A stretch of 64,000 nt of DNA from Citrobacter sp. RHB25-C09 (GTDB lineage: Bacteria; Pseudomonadota; Gammaproteobacteria; Enterobacterales; Enterobacteriaceae): NCBI RefSeq assembly GCF_013836145.1, contig NZ_CP057483.1, forward strand, positions 2,356,001 through 2,420,000, written 5' to 3'. A model generated the notes under the pieces. That model did not search any database and was not told where the DNA came from. It saw nothing but the letters and a program-made list of their open reading frames with translations. A program made the translations under genes and the position numbers. Shown here piece after piece: positions 45,821 to 55,109 of the stretch. The number at the start of each line of letters is the position of its first letter. The stretch's first letter is position 1.

Positions 45821-46099
45821 TTAACTATGGCGGCGATTATCGCTACGGCGGCACCGTTTATCATAGTGGCGAACCCACCAGTAACGGTCGCTGACCTGCT
45901 CATGTCCGCCCACACGGGCCCCCGCCAGCCACAGAATGGCACCAACAAAGATACTGAGCACCGCACCGTGTGCGAATAATTGCGGTAGGTTAAACTGAGG
46001 CAACTGGTTTAAAATAGAGTAACCAACGCCACCTACCATCACCACTAACCCCAACCCCATGAGCACATTGCCGATTAATGAAGCATTTTTGCGTTTCAT
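45821..46099 (-). CDS. ychH: Stress-related inner membrane protein YchH
   Basis: 92 residues, nearly identical to E. coli YchH. Two membrane spans (about 7-29 and 40-62) are followed by a positively charged tail ending RRHS. E. coli YchH is CRP-activated and linked to stress and biofilm; molecular function unknown. Divergent from pth. Confidence 0.95.
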   Translation of the reverse strand: MKRKNASLIGNVLMGLGLVVMVGGVGYSILNQLPQFNLPQLFAHGAVLSIFVGAILWLAGARVGGHEQVSDRYWWVRHYDKRCRRSDNRRHS

Positions 46100-46185
46100 G
46101 TGTCACCTCCGGAACTTTTGGGTTACTTCAGGGAATTCCCCTAAATCCTTATGTGTAAAGTATAGGCAACACCCCGTTTTCTAAG

Positions 46186-46201
46186 TGCGGGAGCGATCAC
46201 A
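46186..46201 (-). promoter_or_regulatory. Candidate CRP site upstream of ychH
   Basis: TGCGG-N6-TCACA fits the CRP core TGTGA-N6-TCACA with a perfect right half and three of five in the left. It lies about 95 bases before ychH, a gene known to be CRP controlled in E. coli. Nothing else was recognised in the 277-base ychH-pth gap. Confidence 0.45.
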
Positions 46202-46376
46202 ATTACAACCTATAGTTCAACAAAACTTTACAAATAACCCCCTGAACACCTTGACTTTCTAATAGTCCACATTGGCAATTATTCATTTATTGCGACATTC
46301 GCTGCGGTTTTTTGTCAAGCACGCCCGCAGACAGTAAACTACGCAGCAGTTTTGATAACGAGCAGGATAGAAAAAC

Positions 46377-46961
46377 GTGGCGATTAAATTGATTGTCGGC
46401 CTGGCGAACCCTGGCGCGGAATACGCAGCAACCCGACATAATGCTGGCGCATGGTTTGTCGATTTATTAGCAGAAAGGCTGCGTGCCCCTCTGCGCGAAG
46501 AGCCGAAATTCTTTGGTTACACCTCAAGAGTGAATATCGAAGGCGAAGATGTCCGGCTGTTAGTACCGACCACGTTTATGAATTTGAGCGGCAAAGCGGT
46601 TGGCGCAATGGCCAGCTTTTACCGGATCAATCCCGACGAAATTTTAGTGGCGCATGATGAACTGGATCTTCCTCCAGGCGTGGCAAAATTTAAACTTGGC
46701 GGGGGCCACGGCGGACATAATGGGCTGAAAGACATCATCAGCAAATTGGGCAATAACCCTAACTTTTATCGCTTACGCGTAGGAATTGGTCATCCAGGCG
46801 ATAAAAATAAAGTTGTCGGTTTTGTGCTTGGCAAACCGCCGGTTTCTGAACAGAAGTTAATTGACGACGCCATTGACGAAGCGGCGCGTTGTACGGAACT
46901 CTGGTACAAAGAGGGTCTGACCAAAGCAACCAACCGTCTGCACGCCTTTAAGGCACAATAA
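46377..46961 (+). CDS. pth: Peptidyl-tRNA hydrolase
   Basis: 194 residues from a GTG start, as in E. coli. The catalytic His is in TRHNAGAWFVD (near 20) and the Asp in HDELDLPPG (near 93). It frees tRNA from peptides that fall off ribosomes. ychF follows after about 116 bases. Confidence 0.97.
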   Translation: MAIKLIVGLANPGAEYAATRHNAGAWFVDLLAERLRAPLREEPKFFGYTSRVNIEGEDVRLLVPTTFMNLSGKAVGAMASFYRINPDEILVAHDELDLPPGVAKFKLGGGHGGHNGLKDIISKLGNNPNFYRLRVGIGHPGDKNKVVGFVLGKPPVSEQKLIDDAIDEAARCTELWYKEGLTKATNRLHAFKAQ

Positions 46962-47077
46962 GCAGTGATGTGCGGCTTTTTTGCCATACGCCGTGTATAA
47001 TAGGCAAAGTCATTTCATTTTTTACAACCTGTTTTCCATAACAGGTTGATTATCAAGTTATTAAGGTGATTTTAATC

Positions 47078-48169
47078 ATGGGATTTAAATGCGGTATCGT
47101 TGGTCTGCCTAACGTCGGGAAATCCACCCTGTTCAACGCGCTCACCAAGGCGGGTATTGAAGCGGCTAACTTCCCGTTCTGTACCATTGAGCCGAATACG
47201 GGGGTCGTACCGATGCCGGATCCGCGCCTGGACCAACTGGCTGAGATCGTAAAACCGCAGCGCATCCTCCCGACGACGATGGAATTTGTGGATATCGCCG
47301 GTCTGGTTAAAGGCGCATCCAAAGGTGAAGGTCTGGGCAACCAGTTCCTGACCAACATCCGTGAAACCGAAGCGATCGGTCACGTTGTTCGCTGCTTCGA
47401 GAACGACAATATCATTCACGTCGCGGGAAAAGTTAACCCAGCGGAAGATATTGACGTTATCAATACCGAACTGGCGCTGGCGGATCTCGATACCTGTGAA
47501 CGTGCTATCCATCGCGTACAGAAGAAAGCCAAAGGTGGAGATAAAGACGCGAAGGCTGAACTGGCCGCGCTGGAAAAATGCCTGCCGCACCTGTCTGAAG
47601 CCGGCATGCTGCGTTCTCTGGACCTGACGGACGAAGATAAAGCGGCCATCCGCTATCTGAGCTTCCTGACCCTGAAGCCAACTATGTATATTGCTAACGT
47701 CAACGAAGACGGTTTCGAAAACAACCCATACCTGGACCAGGTGCGTGAAATCGCCGCTAAAGAAGGCTCGGTTGTGGTTCCGGTGTGCGCAGCGGTAGAA
47801 GCTGACATCGCTGAACTCGACGACGAAGAGCGTGACGAATTCATGCAGGAACTGGGACTGGAAGAGCCGGGCCTGAACCGCGTTATTCGTGCAGGTTACA
47901 GCCTGCTGAATCTGCAAACCTACTTCACCGCTGGCGTTAAGGAAGTTCGCGCATGGACTATCCCTGTCGGCGCAACGGCGCCACAGGCGGCAGGTAAAAT
48001 CCATACCGACTTTGAAAAAGGCTTTATCCGCGCCCAAACCATCGCGTTTGAAGACTTCATCACCTATAAAGGTGAACAAGGCGCGAAAGAAGCCGGTAAG
48101 ATGCGCGCAGAAGGTAAAGACTACATTGTTAAAGACGGCGATGTGATGAACTTCTTATTTAACGTCTGA
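47078..48169 (+). CDS. ychF: Ribosome-binding ATPase YchF
   Basis: 363 residues from the ATG at 47078 (MGFKCGIVG); the ORF extends four codons upstream without support. P-loop GLPNVGKST is followed by switch regions of the Obg family, but the base-recognition motif is of the ATP-preferring YchF type. A helical insert and a C-terminal TGS domain complete it. It binds ribosomes and modulates catalase and oxidative-stress response in E. coli. Confidence 0.97.
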   Translation: MGFKCGIVGLPNVGKSTLFNALTKAGIEAANFPFCTIEPNTGVVPMPDPRLDQLAEIVKPQRILPTTMEFVDIAGLVKGASKGEGLGNQFLTNIRETEAIGHVVRCFENDNIIHVAGKVNPAEDIDVINTELALADLDTCERAIHRVQKKAKGGDKDAKAELAALEKCLPHLSEAGMLRSLDLTDEDKAAIRYLSFLTLKPTMYIANVNEDGFENNPYLDQVREIAAKEGSVVVPVCAAVEADIAELDDEERDEFMQELGLEEPGLNRVIRAGYSLLNLQTYFTAGVKEVRAWTIPVGATAPQAAGKIHTDFEKGFIRAQTIAFEDFITYKGEQGAKEAGKMRAEGKDYIVKDGDVMNFLFNV

Positions 48170-48216
48170 TGGTTTCAGTCGTTTAAAGAGATTTCACTGA
48201 TTCTCCAGGAATATAC

Positions 48217-48246
48217 AAAATCCACGCTATGGCGTGGATTTTTTTA
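48217..48246 (+). terminator. Terminator of ychF
   Basis: AAAATCCACGC (48217-48227) pairs with GCGTGGATTTT (48232-48242), then Ts. Confidence 0.9.
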
Positions 48247-48590
48247 TGTCTTCCCTGAATATAAACCCCCAGGTCTATATTATTAAAAAACACACCGGGA
48301 AATAGACAAGCCACGTTGTTTACTAAACGCCAATATACGCTCATCGCTCAATATCGCTATATAATAAAATATATAACACAGAATTGATTGTTGATTCATA
48401 CTAGTTATAGGTTAATGCCGAGTTACCGTTCAGACTAATACAATAGACTTAAGTGAAATCCCGACTAATAAATTCAACATTTCCTTTCCAACCCACTGTT
48501 CACGCGCCACAACTCTCTTTTTTCTGCACCAGTCAAAAATGAGATCCTCTTCAGAAATAATTGATTGCGTTGTTTTCTTCCCGTTGCCTG

Positions 48591-48615
48591 TTGATGAATA
48601 TCAAGGTTTACCCCT
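48591..48615 (+). promoter_or_regulatory. FNR site and NarL heptamer before torY
   Basis: TTGATGAATATCAA (48591-48604) is a perfect FNR palindrome; its centre predicts a start near 48639, 31 bases before torY, with a possible -10 (TACTTA) at 48623-48628. TACCCCT at 48609-48615 fits the NarL heptamer and lies between the FNR site and the -10, a repressing position. The remaining 48247-48590 is AT-rich with no gene seen. Confidence 0.72.
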
Positions 48616-48669
48616 TTTGAGTTACTTATCGTCTCGTTACTGCTGGATATAAACATAACGAGAATAGGA

Positions 48670-49764
48670 ATGCGTAAAATAAATAAAACCCTGGCGATAA
48701 CGTGTTTGCTGGGTGTTGTTTTAGGTGCCTTAGTGATCCTTGCCGCACAATGGACGTTACATAAAACGTCAAGCACTGAATTCTGTTTGTCCTGCCATAC
48801 CATGCAAGCGCCTTACGAGGAATATACTGGCTCCGTGCACTTCCAGAACCAGAAAGGAATTCGGGCGGAGTGTGCAGACTGTCATATCCCGGAAGACGGG
48901 ATGGATTATCTGGTCGCTAAAGTCCTCGCCTCGAAAGATATTTATCATCAATTCATTTCTAAAAAGATCGACACCCCGGAGAAATTTGAAGCGCATCGAC
49001 TGGAAATGGCCCAGACGGTATGGTCGCAATTGAAAGCTAATGATTCTGCTACCTGTCGCACTTGTCACAGCATGGACGCCATGGATCTCAGTGCCCAACG
49101 CCCTGAAGCGAAAAAAATGCATGAAATGGGCGTTAAGGAAAACCAGACCTGTATCGATTGCCATAAAGGCGTCGCCCACTTCCCGCCAGAAATCAAAATG
49201 GACGATACCGCTGTTAAAGCGTTGCAAACGCAGGCTGTCGCCACACCTGCAGACGCTAAAACGCTTTACGTGGTCAGCAATACTCCATTAGGCGATCTCG
49301 GTACCGTTTACCCGGCCACTGAACTGCACGTGCTGAAAACGGAAGGCACGGTACGCCAGGTTGAAATTCGCGGCAGTCAGATGCAGGGCAGCGAACAAGT
49401 GATCTACTTTGCCACCGGCCAGCGGCTGATCCTCGCCAGCCTCAACGAAAAAGGCCAACAGGCGGTCAAAGCCCTTTCCGACTGGAAGAAAGATGATTAC
49501 GGCAACAGCTGGCGCGACGTGACGCTTGAGGGCGAATGGCGCGAGTCTGCGCTCGCCAGCCGCCAGCCGATGTGGGATTACGCGCGCAAGCTGGACGATG
49601 TCTACTGCGCCGGTTGTCATGCGCCGATTCCCGCACACCATTACACCCTGAATGCCTGGCCGTCCGTGGTGAAAGGCATGGGGGCACGCACCAATATTAG
49701 TGAAAATGAGCTGGACATTCTGAGCCGTTATTTCCAGTACAACGCGAAAGACATAAAAGAATAA
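48670..49764 (+). CDS. torY: Pentahaem c-type cytochrome of the TorC/TorY (NapC/NirT) family
   Basis: 364 residues. A single N-terminal membrane anchor (about 8-28) is followed by five CxxCH haem sites: CLSCH, CADCH, CRTCH, CIDCH in the first 180 residues and CAGCH near 315 in the C-terminal domain. This four-plus-one layout is that of TorC and TorY. It takes electrons from menaquinol and hands them to the periplasmic reductase encoded 21 bases downstream. Its length is nearer TorY than TorC. Confidence 0.9.
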   Translation: MRKINKTLAITCLLGVVLGALVILAAQWTLHKTSSTEFCLSCHTMQAPYEEYTGSVHFQNQKGIRAECADCHIPEDGMDYLVAKVLASKDIYHQFISKKIDTPEKFEAHRLEMAQTVWSQLKANDSATCRTCHSMDAMDLSAQRPEAKKMHEMGVKENQTCIDCHKGVAHFPPEIKMDDTAVKALQTQAVATPADAKTLYVVSNTPLGDLGTVYPATELHVLKTEGTVRQVEIRGSQMQGSEQVIYFATGQRLILASLNEKGQQAVKALSDWKKDDYGNSWRDVTLEGEWRESALASRQPMWDYARKLDDVYCAGCHAPIPAHHYTLNAWPSVVKGMGARTNISENELDILSRYFQYNAKDIKE

Positions 49765-49785
49765 ATAAGAACATCAGGAGCTATT

Positions 49786-52230
49786 ATGAGACTCACAAGA
49801 CGCGACTTTATTAAAACGGCTGGAGCAGCAACAGGTACGCTGGCGATTACGTCTGCAATGCCAATGCCTGCCTGGGCGGAAGGCCCGGCCGGAGGCGCTA
49901 TTCTGACCGCCGGGCGTTGGGGTGCGATGTATGTTGAGGTCAAGGACGGGAAAATCGTTTCCTCAAAAGGTGCGCTACCGAAAACCGTTCCTAACTCATT
50001 ACAACAGACCGCACCGGATCAGGTACACACTACAGCACGTATCAAATATCCCATGGTGCGTAAAAGCTATCTTGAAAACCCCGGCAAAGCCGACGGCAAA
50101 CGCGGTAACGACCCGTTTGTTCGCGTAAGCTGGGATCAGGCGCTTAAGCTCATTCACGAGCAACACAGTCGCATTCGTCAAAGCTATGGCCCCTCCTCCA
50201 TTTTTGCCGGTTCCTATGGCTGGCGTTCCAGCGGCGTGTTGCATAAAGCGCAGACCCTGCTGCAACGCTACATGAGCATGGCGGGTGGCTATGCCGGACA
50301 TACTGGCGACTACTCCACCGGCGCGGCGCAGGTGATCCTCCCCTACGTAGTGGGTTCGGTTGAAGTCTACGAACAGCCAACTACGTGGCCGATGATCCTC
50401 GAACACAGCCAGGTTGTTGTGCTGTGGGGCATGAACCCGCTTAACACACTGAAAATTGCCTGGAGTAGCACCGACGAGCAAGGGCTGGAATATTTTCATC
50501 TGTTGAAAAAGTCGGGCAAAAGCGTCATCGCTATTGACCCGATGCGTTCGGAAACCATTGAGTTCTTTGGCGACAATGCAACGTGGATCGCGCCAAACAT
50601 GGGTACCGACGTAGCCATGATGCTGGGTATCGCGCATACACTGGTGAAAAAAGGACTGCACGACAAAGCCTTCCTTGATAAGTACACCACCGGCTACCCG
50701 CAATTTGAAGAGTATCTGCTGGGTAAAACCGACAAGACCGAGAAAACCGCCGCCTGGGCTGCGGAGATCAGCGGTGTGCCTGCTGAACAAATTGAGAAGC
50801 TGGCAGAGATTTTCGCGGGTAATAAAACCATGCTGATGGCGGGCTGGGGGATCCAACGTCAGCAATACGGTGAACAGCGTCACTGGATGCTGGTCACCCT
50901 CGCGGCAATGCTTGGCCAGATCGGGACGGAAGGCGGTGGTTTTGGTTTCACCTACCACTACTCCAACGGCGGCAACCCGACACGCGTTGGCGGCGTACTG
51001 CCTGCAATTTCCGCACAAATCGCGGGCGGATCGTCCGCAGGGAACGACTGGGCAGTCTCTGATGCGGTCACCAGTATACCGGTCGCCCGTATCGTCGAAG
51101 CACTGGAAAACCCTGGCTGTAAATATCAGCACAACGGAAAAGAGCAGACTTTCCCGGATATCAAAATGATCTGGTGGGCCGGCGGCGGTAACTTTACGCA
51201 TCATCAGGATACCAACCGCCTCATCAAGGCCTGGCAGAAGCCGGAACTGGTGGTTATTTCTGAATGCTACTGGACCGCGGCGGCGAAGCACGCGGACATT
51301 GTTCTGCCTATCACCACCTCCTTCGAGCGTAACGACCTGACGATGACCGGTGACTACAGTAACCAGCACCTGGTCCCCATGAAACAGGCCGTACCGCCGC
51401 AGTTTGAGTCGCGTAACGACTTTGATGTTTTCGCTGACCTGGCCGAAATGCTCAAGGCCGGTGGTAAGGCAGTCTATACCGAAGGCAAAGATGAGATGGG
51501 CTGGCTGAAACAGTTCTACGATGAAGCACAAAAAGCGGGCCGTGCGCAGCGCGTATCAATGCCTCAGTTCAATGCATTCTGGCAGCAGAATAAGCTGATC
51601 GAAATGCGTAAGAACGAGAAAAACGAGAAGTATGTGCGCTACGCCGATTTCCGCAGCGATCCAGTAATGAACGCCCTTGGTACGCCTAGCGGTAAGATTG
51701 AAATCTACTCGAAAACCATTGAGGGATTTAATTACAAAGACTGTCCGCCGCACGCCACCTGGTTGGCACCTGATGAGTGGAAAGGCTCTGCGGACAAAGA
51801 TCAGCTACAGCTCCTGACCGCCCATCCGGCGCACCGTCTGCACAGTCAACTTAACTATGCGGAACTGCGTAAAACGTATGCAGTAGCCGACCGTGAGCCA
51901 GTGACCATTCATCCCGAAGATGCGAAAGCCCGTGGTATTGCCGATGGCGATTTAGTTCGCGTCTGGAATGCGCGTGGACAGGTACTGGTCGGTGCCCACG
52001 TCAGCGATGGCATCAAACAGGGCGTGATTTGTATCCATGAAGGGGCATGGCCGGACATCGAAAATGGAATCTGTAAAAACGGTGGGGCCAACGTGCTGAC
52101 AGCGGATATTCCGACTTCACGCCTGGCAAACGGCTGCGCGGGTAATACCTCGCTGGTGTATGCTGAGAAATATCAAGGCGAAGCACCGAAGCTGACCGCG
52201 TTTGAAGAGCCGCCTATCGTAGCGGCGTAA
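49786..52230 (+). CDS. torZ: Periplasmic TMAO/biotin-sulfoxide-type molybdoenzyme TorZ
   Basis: 814 residues. The N-terminus TRRDFIK followed by a hydrophobic stretch and AWA is a Tat signal. The body is a DMSO-reductase-family Mo-bis-MGD enzyme with the likely molybdenum-ligand Ser in GDYSTGAAQV and no N-terminal iron-sulfur cysteine motif. It matches E. coli TorZ closely, including the C-terminal ADREPVTIH and AGNTSLVY stretches. It reduces TMAO and related N- and S-oxides with electrons from TorY. No torD chaperone gene is next to it. In E. coli torYZ lies elsewhere on the chromosome. Confidence 0.9.
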   Translation: MRLTRRDFIKTAGAATGTLAITSAMPMPAWAEGPAGGAILTAGRWGAMYVEVKDGKIVSSKGALPKTVPNSLQQTAPDQVHTTARIKYPMVRKSYLENPGKADGKRGNDPFVRVSWDQALKLIHEQHSRIRQSYGPSSIFAGSYGWRSSGVLHKAQTLLQRYMSMAGGYAGHTGDYSTGAAQVILPYVVGSVEVYEQPTTWPMILEHSQVVVLWGMNPLNTLKIAWSSTDEQGLEYFHLLKKSGKSVIAIDPMRSETIEFFGDNATWIAPNMGTDVAMMLGIAHTLVKKGLHDKAFLDKYTTGYPQFEEYLLGKTDKTEKTAAWAAEISGVPAEQIEKLAEIFAGNKTMLMAGWGIQRQQYGEQRHWMLVTLAAMLGQIGTEGGGFGFTYHYSNGGNPTRVGGVLPAISAQIAGGSSAGNDWAVSDAVTSIPVARIVEALENPGCKYQHNGKEQTFPDIKMIWWAGGGNFTHHQDTNRLIKAWQKPELVVISECYWTAAAKHADIVLPITTSFERNDLTMTGDYSNQHLVPMKQAVPPQFESRNDFDVFADLAEMLKAGGKAVYTEGKDEMGWLKQFYDEAQKAGRAQRVSMPQFNAFWQQNKLIEMRKNEKNEKYVRYADFRSDPVMNALGTPSGKIEIYSKTIEGFNYKDCPPHATWLAPDEWKGSADKDQLQLLTAHPAHRLHSQLNYAELRKTYAVADREPVTIHPEDAKARGIADGDLVRVWNARGQVLVGAHVSDGIKQGVICIHEGAWPDIENGICKNGGANVLTADIPTSRLANGCAGNTSLVYAEKYQGEAPKLTAFEEPPIVAA

Positions 52231-52255
52231 CCCCTTCCCCCGTCGCTTCAGGATA

Positions 52256-52289
52256 TGCCAGTCAGTTGCTCAACTGACTGGCATTTTTC
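52256..52289 (+). terminator. Terminator of torYZ
   Basis: TGCCAGTCAGTTG and CAACTGACTGGCA (52256-52283) form a long stem followed by TTTTT. The remaining gap to 52567 holds no other clear element beyond the ribosome site of the next gene. Confidence 0.9.
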
Positions 52290-52567
52290 TGCTCAAACAA
52301 GACTATGATTATCGCCACGGCACCTGTCGATGAAGGCGGTAAGTGCGATTGTCATATCGTTTTTTCTTACTGCTATTACCGTCACTAAACATTCACCCAC
52401 GATGTTCTGGAAATTTCTGTTCGTGGAATAAGCAGAATAAACAAATCGTATTACAGACAAGCCCACCCGGTGCTCCGAATACTTCATTATAAAGGTCGCT
52501 CTTAACGCGTAATTACGGAGCAACCTCGCTTTAATGAATACTGCGTTATTAATTGCGGAGGTATCAG

Positions 52568-55069
52568 ATGGCTTTTTTCCGTATTGCAGACGACCAGTTT
52601 CGTGCGCAAATTGCCAGCGCAAAGGCCCGTAAAAAACCCCAAATTCGAGGCGATCAAGATTCCGCGAGAGCGGCTCGAATTGATAATATCCAGCAGTCGG
52701 GCGCCGGATTTTCAGGTCGTGATTATGAACGGATGATTGGTCGCAATGACCTCTTACCGGTGAACTATTTCGAACGTGGTGCGCAGGCCGCGCGAGCCGT
52801 TGGGCGTATTGGCGCAATCACCGCGGATAATTTTGGCGATGTCAGTCATTTCTGGGGAACCTGTTTTCTGGTATCACCGCATCTGATCTTAACGAATCAC
52901 CATGTTATTGAAAATTTTGCCAGGGCTGCTTCTGCCATCGTCGAATTTAATTATCAGCGCGATATCAGCGGCAACATAATGCCGACACGCCGCTTTCGGC
53001 TCAATCCTGAAATGGCTTTTTTTACCTCCCCGCTTGATGCTTACGACTACAGCCTAATCGGCGTCGATCCCGTGGCGATGAGCGGCGGTTTCGCTCTGGC
53101 GGATCAGGGTTTGCTGCGTCTGAACCCGAATCTGCATAAGGTTGAAGAACATGAGTTTGTCAGTCTGATCCAGCATCCTGGTGCAGAAGAGAAATATGTC
53201 TCGATCCGGGAAAACAAAGTCGTACAGATTGGTGATTTCGGTCTGGCCGTACCAGATCACTGTATCTGGTACACCTGTGATACTGCTGCAGGCACTTCCG
53301 GCGCGCCGGTCTTTAGCGATCAGTGGCAGGTTGTCGCACTGCATCACTGCGGAATAGCAGAAGCGAAAATAGTAAATGGTGAGAAAAAAATCCAGTTAGT
53401 CAGTGGCCGATGGGTCAGTGAAAGCGAAGCGGAGCAAATGCATGACAGCGACGTAAAATATCAGGCCAACGAAGGAATACGCGTCAGCGTTCTGCTTGCC
53501 GATCTGCGTCAACAATTAGCCGCCAGCCCAAACAGTACAGTCCAGGCTCTGTTCGACGATATCGACGGGATACGGGCATTTTCTAATCTTCCACGCCAGG
53601 AAAGCGTGGTCGCTCCGGGTTTCACGTCTGCGGTAATTCAGCCGGAGTCGGCGAAAGCCCGGCGTAAACCAACGAAAAACCGTTATGAGCCCCAACACTT
53701 CGAGGGACGAAAAGGTTACCAGGCAAGTTTTCTTGGCGCTGCAATTCAACTCCCTGTTCTGACCGATCGCGCATTGCGGTTTGGGCGAGTCGCCGAGGTT
53801 ACCGGGCGCGATGATGGTGAGCTCAAGTACGAACATTTCTCCATCCTGTTTAATGCCGATCGCCATATGGCTTTCTTTACGGCGGTTAACATTGATGGCA
53901 GTCAATCCGTTGGGTTCGACCGGGACACAGACAAATGGTATTACGATCCGCGCGTTGCGGAAGAGCTTCAAATTGGCGACGACTTCTATACCAATGAAGC
54001 GGTGCCGACGAAGAATTATTTCGATCGGGGTCACCTGGTTCGTCGACTGGATCCCGTCTGGGGGACGGCAGACGAGGCGGCAAGAGCCAATCAGGATACC
54101 TTCGTTTTTACCAACTGTACGCCGCAATATTTCGCCTTTAATCAGCGTGACGCTCTCTGGCAGGGCCTTGAAAAGTTCATTTTGAGCAACACGGACGACG
54201 ATAATCTGAAAGCGTCAGTGTTTACCGGCCCGGTATTTATTGACGATGAGTCGCAAAGCATCGCGGGTGAACTGCTTAGCAAAGATGAAATACATCGCGG
54301 CGTTCTGATTCCTCAGGCGTTCTGGAAAGTCGTGGTGGTGACCGATGCCGCCAGTCGACTCTACGCCAGCGCGTATATCGTCAGCCAGGCGCAGTGGGCG
54401 AAAAACTTGCCGTTTGAGGCGCTACCAGTAGGCAAATTCCGCGACTATCAGGTTAGCGTGGCGCAATTACAGGCGATCACCGGACTGAAATTCGATGCTC
54501 TGGTTGAAGTGAACGATGTTGGCCGCCATCTGACAACACTGCAACCGCTCCGCGGTCTGGCCGATATCAGTCATCCCCGGCGCGGCACCACGACGAGCTA
54601 TGGGCGCTTCGTGAGTTTTACCGCATTCCTCGATTCCTGGGAACGTATGCGCGCGCAATTAGAAGCGCCGACACCGGATCTGGCCACTCTGGAAGCAAAA
54701 GTTAAGCGTCGGGAACGCGACGTTGTCGATATTAACGCCGTGATTGTCGAATATTCAGGTGTTGCGGGCGAACACCAGCATGCCATTTTAAATATCACAG
54801 CGGTTAACCAGAACGATCCGGATATCCAGGCTGATATTCAAAGAGTGATCAAAGAACGGGAACCGGTATTTCTGGCTATCAGAGTCGGCGACCATCTCGG
54901 TCTGCCCGTTCCGGTTCCCGATTTGGCGCGGGATGTCTCCCTGCATCTGAAAGGTGAATGGATCCCCAGGGACAAAGCGTATAATCATGGCGGCGAGAAA
55001 ATGTCAGTGATTCACTTTACTCACCACCCGCTAGGTTTTGTCTGTACACCCACAAACTGTTTTTCCTGA
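52568..55069 (+). CDS. Trypsin-like protease / NUC endonuclease fusion protein
   Basis: 833 residues from the ATG at 52568, six bases after GGAGG. Three parts are seen. Residues about 85-270: a trypsin/DegP-like serine protease with His112 (TNHHV), Asp160 (AYDYSLIGV) and Ser244 (GTSGAPVF). Residues about 380-690: a DNA/RNA non-specific endonuclease with the catalytic DRGH motif at 486-489 and Asn516 in FTNCTPQ. Residues about 715-830: a small beta-rich tail (LKGEW...GGEKMSVIHFTHH) that resembles DUF3465. No signal peptide or membrane span is visible, so it should act in the cytoplasm. All catalytic residues are present. A protease-regulated nuclease, perhaps for defence, is the best guess; no known system gene adjoins it. 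Confidence 0.85.
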   Translation: MAFFRIADDQFRAQIASAKARKKPQIRGDQDSARAARIDNIQQSGAGFSGRDYERMIGRNDLLPVNYFERGAQAARAVGRIGAITADNFGDVSHFWGTCFLVSPHLILTNHHVIENFARAASAIVEFNYQRDISGNIMPTRRFRLNPEMAFFTSPLDAYDYSLIGVDPVAMSGGFALADQGLLRLNPNLHKVEEHEFVSLIQHPGAEEKYVSIRENKVVQIGDFGLAVPDHCIWYTCDTAAGTSGAPVFSDQWQVVALHHCGIAEAKIVNGEKKIQLVSGRWVSESEAEQMHDSDVKYQANEGIRVSVLLADLRQQLAASPNSTVQALFDDIDGIRAFSNLPRQESVVAPGFTSAVIQPESAKARRKPTKNRYEPQHFEGRKGYQASFLGAAIQLPVLTDRALRFGRVAEVTGRDDGELKYEHFSILFNADRHMAFFTAVNIDGSQSVGFDRDTDKWYYDPRVAEELQIGDDFYTNEAVPTKNYFDRGHLVRRLDPVWGTADEAARANQDTFVFTNCTPQYFAFNQRDALWQGLEKFILSNTDDDNLKASVFTGPVFIDDESQSIAGELLSKDEIHRGVLIPQAFWKVVVVTDAASRLYASAYIVSQAQWAKNLPFEALPVGKFRDYQVSVAQLQAITGLKFDALVEVNDVGRHLTTLQPLRGLADISHPRRGTTTSYGRFVSFTAFLDSWERMRAQLEAPTPDLATLEAKVKRRERDVVDINAVIVEYSGVAGEHQHAILNITAVNQNDPDIQADIQRVIKEREPVFLAIRVGDHLGLPVPVPDLARDVSLHLKGEWIPRDKAYNHGGEKMSVIHFTHHPLGFVCTPTNCFS

Positions 55070-55075
55070 ATAATG

Positions 55076-55102
55076 GAAAATGGGCCTGACATTTCAGGCC
55101 CA
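55076..55102 (-). terminator. Hairpin between the convergent protease-nuclease and lipoprotein genes
   Basis: TGGGCCTGA (55081-55089) pairs with TCAGGCCCA (55094-55102), with a short T-run on the minus strand. It probably serves both directions. Confidence 0.75.
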
Positions 55103-55109
55103 CTGGCAT

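Noticed and set aside
47072..48079. 335-residue open frame on the minus strand
   Set aside because: Antisense to the whole of ychF. Codon bias of a strongly expressed gene often leaves its complement open.
48474..48803. 109-residue minus-strand open frame before torY
   Set aside because: It overlaps the FNR site and the torY start on the opposite strand, has no good ribosome site and no recognised motif.
49999..51531. 510-residue open frame on the minus strand
   Set aside because: It lies wholly opposite torZ, is rich in His/Arg/Val as antisense frames are, and shows no family motif or ribosome site.
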